Source: Seminavis robusta (lineage: Eukaryota > Bacillariophyta > Bacillariophyceae > Naviculales > Naviculaceae). From it: a DNA stretch of 64,000 nucleotides. The stretch covers positions 28,227 to 92,226 of the forward strand of contig CAICTM010000205.1 in the NCBI GenBank assembly GCA_903772945.1, written 5' to 3'. The position numbers were made by a program, and so were the translations under genes. Under the pieces are notes generated by a model. The model worked only from the letters and a program-made list of their open reading frames with translations, did not search any database and was not told the DNA's origin. Each line of letters starts with the position of its first letter. Positions within the stretch are counted from its first letter, which is position 1. This document shows, piece by piece, positions 61,396 through 64,000 of the stretch.

Positions 61396-62774
61396 TGGCG
61401 GCCAACAATCTGGCGCAAATGGCCATGGAGGGGATCCAACTTCTCCAAACTCAATGGGTTGCTGATGTCAGGGGAGGGCTCACCGAGAATCTTGTAAAGG
61501 CTAACGACGCTGCATGCAATCGTGCGCTCCATAGTAGCCCTCACATCAGCCTTAGCACAATCATCAACATGATGAAGGAAAGGTGGTGGGAGACGATTAC
61601 CATCGCTGTCATGGATGCCTTGATGCTGACTATCGCGGGTGGCTTTAGAAAAGCTGGCAATTTCAGCCTCCATCGGCTCTGGGGTGAACTGGATCGTTGG
61701 TAAATATTGGCGCGCCATTTCAACCACATTGGGCTCATTGAGCCACAGCCACCGAGCAAGCCAGGCACGAGCAAGGGCAATCAGGTCCCAATTGGAAGGA
61801 GTTGTATTGTCTCCAAAAGTTCCACCTGTATTGAAAACGCCGAAACCACACTGGACACTCGTATGCATGGCAACCAAATTGGGGTGATATTTCAACCAAC
61901 GGAAGGCACCACTGACGTCATCGTCGCCTAGGTAAATTTCCTCAAACTCGGCGTCAATCCGCGCATTCCACAGCCATTTCATAAACTCTTGTTCGAAAGC
62001 CACACAGACAACTGGGTTTCGTACGAAGAGTCCGTCCAGTCGTTGATCGAAACGGAGGTGCAGAGGAATGGGTGGGACGGAAAGAACTGTCAAAGATAAC
62101 TCTCGGTTTCTTGTACTTGTTGTCCAGGTCCACCATGCCTTGGGGGGTAACGTGACAGTTCAATACAAAGGGAATGACACGCTTATCGAAAGGTAAGACG
62201 TAACCCTTTTTGACATCCTTCACCAGAGTCTTGTAAGACTTCTCGGGTGCCGTTTCGCAGCTCTTGTGATTCCCGTACTGGAAAAACTGCTGGAAGTTTT
62301 CCTCCGTGGAATCGGCATTGCAGTGCCGTGGAATGCCCTGGATAAAGATTCGCTCACAGTCTTCGTAGATGTCATCGGGGATCTTCCCTTTCAGGTAGCG
62401 AAGCATCTCTGGGACATTGCGATGAGCATTCACATGCGGACCTCCTACCCAATGGACAAGAGCAGCAGCGTCACCATCGAAGAACAGCAGAGCAGCGGTG
62501 GCCATTCGGACGCGATGGGGGTCCACTTCTGTCATGTTCTCCCAGTCGGAAGGATAACCCCGAAGGTCGTTGAAATCCACGTCACCGAATTCATCCATCA
62601 GTTCGAGGAAAAGTTTGACATCGTCATCCGTGGCTGCCATCGTTTCCCACTTCTCTCGCGTCATAAAACCCGATTTCCACAGTGGTAGCAAGACATGGCG
62701 CCGAGTTGGAACGGTACGAAACGACTGATTGATATTCTCCTTACCGTTAGGTTGCGACGGGATACAGCTTACAA
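61275..62774 (-). pseudogene. reverse transcriptase region of the retroelement, frameshifted
   Basis: Two frames must be joined. The first (open from 62774 to 61954) reads RTVPTRRHVLLPLWKSG...WETMAATDDD, then KKGYVLPFDKRVIPFVLNCH and KKPRVIFDSSF, the RT finger motifs. The second (62093-61275) continues RLDGLFVRNPVVCVAFEQEF, WNARIDAEFEEIYLGDDDVSGAFRW (catalytic motif A) and HHVDDCAKADV (the xxDD box, here HVDD). A thumb-like RQIVGRHWDTRRLSISMLEHKK follows. Both catalytic Asp motifs are preserved. No initiating ATG is evident at the 5' end, so the start may be lost or upstream. Confidence 0.75.
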
Positions 62775-62891
62775 TTCAGCTTTACAGCTTTACAATTAGC
62801 AGGCTTATTCTAGAAAATAATCAATAACTGCTCACTTAATTTGGAAATACAAACTTTACATCTCTTAGATCATTAGACTAGTCAATGCACA

Positions 62892-64000
62892 ATGGTATTG
62901 TCGCATGGTAGCATGCGAGGTTATGAGATGTTACTCATGTTTCTTATATGTCTATCCCCTATGGTTGTCAATGGAATGATCTATCCCCTGGTGCAGAGCC
63001 CAATCTCCACCAGTAGTCCTTCTCTTTATTGCAACTCAATCCCCTTGGATTCGCTCGTAAGCAATCCCCTTGTTGTTGATTCGCTCGCAAGCAATCTTCC
63101 ATTTCATCCTGTTGTCGATCGTAATCTCAACAAGGACGTTCATCCTGTCGTCGATCGAAATCGCGATGAGGATCCTATATTATACCATGGACTCCCATGG
63201 GAGTCCACCTTTTATCCTGTTGACAATCATAATCTCAATGAGGATCCTATTATCTCGACCGCTGCAGGAGCCTCTACTACTACTGTTACTACTGCTATTG
63301 CTACTGCTACTACGGTTATCTCTACCACTGACATGCCTCATATCATCGATCGTCTCATGGATCGCGATAACAGAGGTCGCGATCGAGTTAACAAAATTCA
63401 TCAAAAAATGGATATCAACTGCATATCGAAGGCTCGGCTTGTGTGTCATGCTTCGAATCATGATTTATTTATTTCGAATCACCTGAGCTTAAGTCTTTTA
63501 TTGAGTCATGCTTCAGTTCCTCACTTTTTCATTAACCCGAGCGATGGATCGTCGTTCCGTGTTGTTGTTGTTGTTCGAAACAACATCAGTGTACTCCGTC
63601 GAGTTAACAACAAACTGCCGATCGATAACAACAAGCTACCTAGGACTGGCATTGGTCGTTTTGCCTGGCTTGCAGATAGCTGGCTTGCAGTTGGTCGTTC
63701 GAACCATTCAAACGAAGATTCGCTCGCTGACTCGCTCCGTTTGAAAGATTCGCTCTTGAAGGATTCATCGATCCCGAAGAAGGCTCATAAACTCCAGCTT
63801 CGATTGACTCGATTGACTGGATTACATCCACCACCGCGCTCTTGTTACCGCTCCTCCTCTTGTTGCCGCAGCACTGTTGTTGATTTTCACTGCCTCTTAT
63901 TCCACCAGCTATTAATGGACCTTGACGACGCTTCCTCTGCCTCAGCATCTTCATCTTCAACAACAGCAGCGCCAGCATCAGCATCCTTGTTCAGTCCACA
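62892..64000 (+). CDS. partial open frame, signal-peptide-like start, runs off the window
   Basis: From ATG 62892 (or 62913) the frame runs 369 codons to the last base with no stop. The beginning reads MRGYEMLLMFLICLSPMVVNG, like a signal peptide. Two SN(L/P)-type DSLVSNPLVVDSLASN units and two HPVVDRN units follow, then a Thr/Ala/Val-rich TTTVTTAIATATTVISTT stretch and DRLMDRDNRGRDRVNK. The later part is Ser/Asn/Lys mixed, ending in an Ala/Ser-rich run. A chance open frame of this length is unlikely, but the composition is low-complexity. Minus-strand frames also exist (63640-63984, and an acidic DADAGAAVVEDEDAEAEEASS frame at the edge). No family recognised; the gene continues to the right of the window. 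Confidence 0.4.
   Translation, partial: MVLSHGSMRGYEMLLMFLICLSPMVVNGMIYPLVQSPISTSSPSLYCNSIPLDSLVSNPLVVDSLASNLPFHPVVDRNLNKDVHPVVDRNRDEDPILYHGLPWESTFYPVDNHNLNEDPIISTAAGASTTTVTTAIATATTVISTTDMPHIIDRLMDRDNRGRDRVNKIHQKMDINCISKARLVCHASNHDLFISNHLSLSLLLSHASVPHFFINPSDGSSFRVVVVVRNNISVLRRVNNKLPIDNNKLPRTGIGRFAWLADSWLAVGRSNHSNEDSLADSLRLKDSLLKDSSIPKKAHKLQLRLTRLTGLHPPPRSCYRSSSCCRSTVVDFHCLLFHQLLMDLDDASSASASSSSTTAAPASASLFSP

Larger units (their letters stand above)
58255..62776 (-). mobile_element. tyrosine-recombinase (DIRS/PAT-like) retrotransposon, frameshifted
   Basis: On the minus strand the order is reverse transcriptase, RNase H, tyrosine recombinase, then two direct copies of a ~245-bp repeat. This domain order and the absence of an integrase or LTRs are those of DIRS-order elements. 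The coding part is spread over four overlapping frames that must be joined by one-base shifts (near 62090, 61330 and 60300). The repeat pair downstream of the recombinase could be the B1 and B2 units of PAT/Ngaro split direct repeats with an A2 unit between them. The expected A1 copy upstream of 62776 was not found, so the 5' end may be lost or differ. Confidence 0.75.

Noticed and set aside
62777-63400. A1 repeat of the DIRS-like element upstream of the RT frame
   Set aside because: Compared by eye with the reverse complement of 58499-58679; no match seen.

Overview
This window looks like nuclear DNA of a diatom, most likely a raphid pennate; the species cannot be fixed from sequence alone. 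Genes are eukaryotic, with short GT-AG introns of about 75-130 bp and long AT-rich intergenic stretches. Two proteins carry a signal peptide followed by Phe, the ASAFAP-like plastid entry signal of algae with secondary plastids. The gene families are typical of diatoms: a solute-binding-protein/class C GPCR fusion, F-box-like/ankyrin proteins, VWD-like and FAS1 secreted proteins, and diatom-only hypotheticals.

Layout. 1-8.3 kb: a small conserved hypothetical gene, a 21-bp-phased array of a CGTCTC motif, and a two-exon GPCR fusion gene on the minus strand. 8.77-14.55 kb: an apparently complete 5.8-kb DNA transposon with ~125-bp terminal inverted repeats, a DDE-type transposase and a second ORF. 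15-20 kb: a Ser/Arg-rich internally repeated protein and a coiled-coil ORF. 20.7-33.8 kb is gene-dense: a GH5 exo-glucanase with a membrane tail, a TrmO-like protein divergent from a glycosyltransferase, a two-domain FAS1 protein, an MscS channel divergent from an ABA4-like plastid protein, and a mitochondrial carrier. 33.9-36.2 kb: two ORFs in one frame separated by a single TAA; the first has a GIY-YIG-like motif. 36.9 kb: tRNA-Trp(CCA). 40.4-48 kb: a second, probably plastid-targeted MscS channel, an ATP23 metalloprotease, an ankyrin protein with twelve 81-bp repeats, and a type II membrane glycosyltransferase-like protein. 48.5-55 kb: a decayed kinase-like gene, a LINE 3' remnant, a diatom hypothetical, and a decayed tubulin-tyrosine-ligase gene. 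56-57.3 kb: a VWD-like gene. 58.2-62.8 kb: a tyrosine-recombinase (DIRS/PAT-like) retroelement with frameshifts and paired repeats. 62.9-64 kb: an open frame of 369 codons that leaves the window.

There are no operons. The nearest things to gene cooperation are divergent pairs sharing short intergenic regions (TrmO/glycosyltransferase; MscS-A/ABA4-like). The two MscS genes suggest osmotic control in two membranes, one perhaps in the plastid. The palindrome TACCGGTA occurs 21 times against about one expected, mostly between genes.

All family assignments come from reading motifs without database searches. Starts were placed on the first ATG where a longer open frame began with a non-ATG codon.
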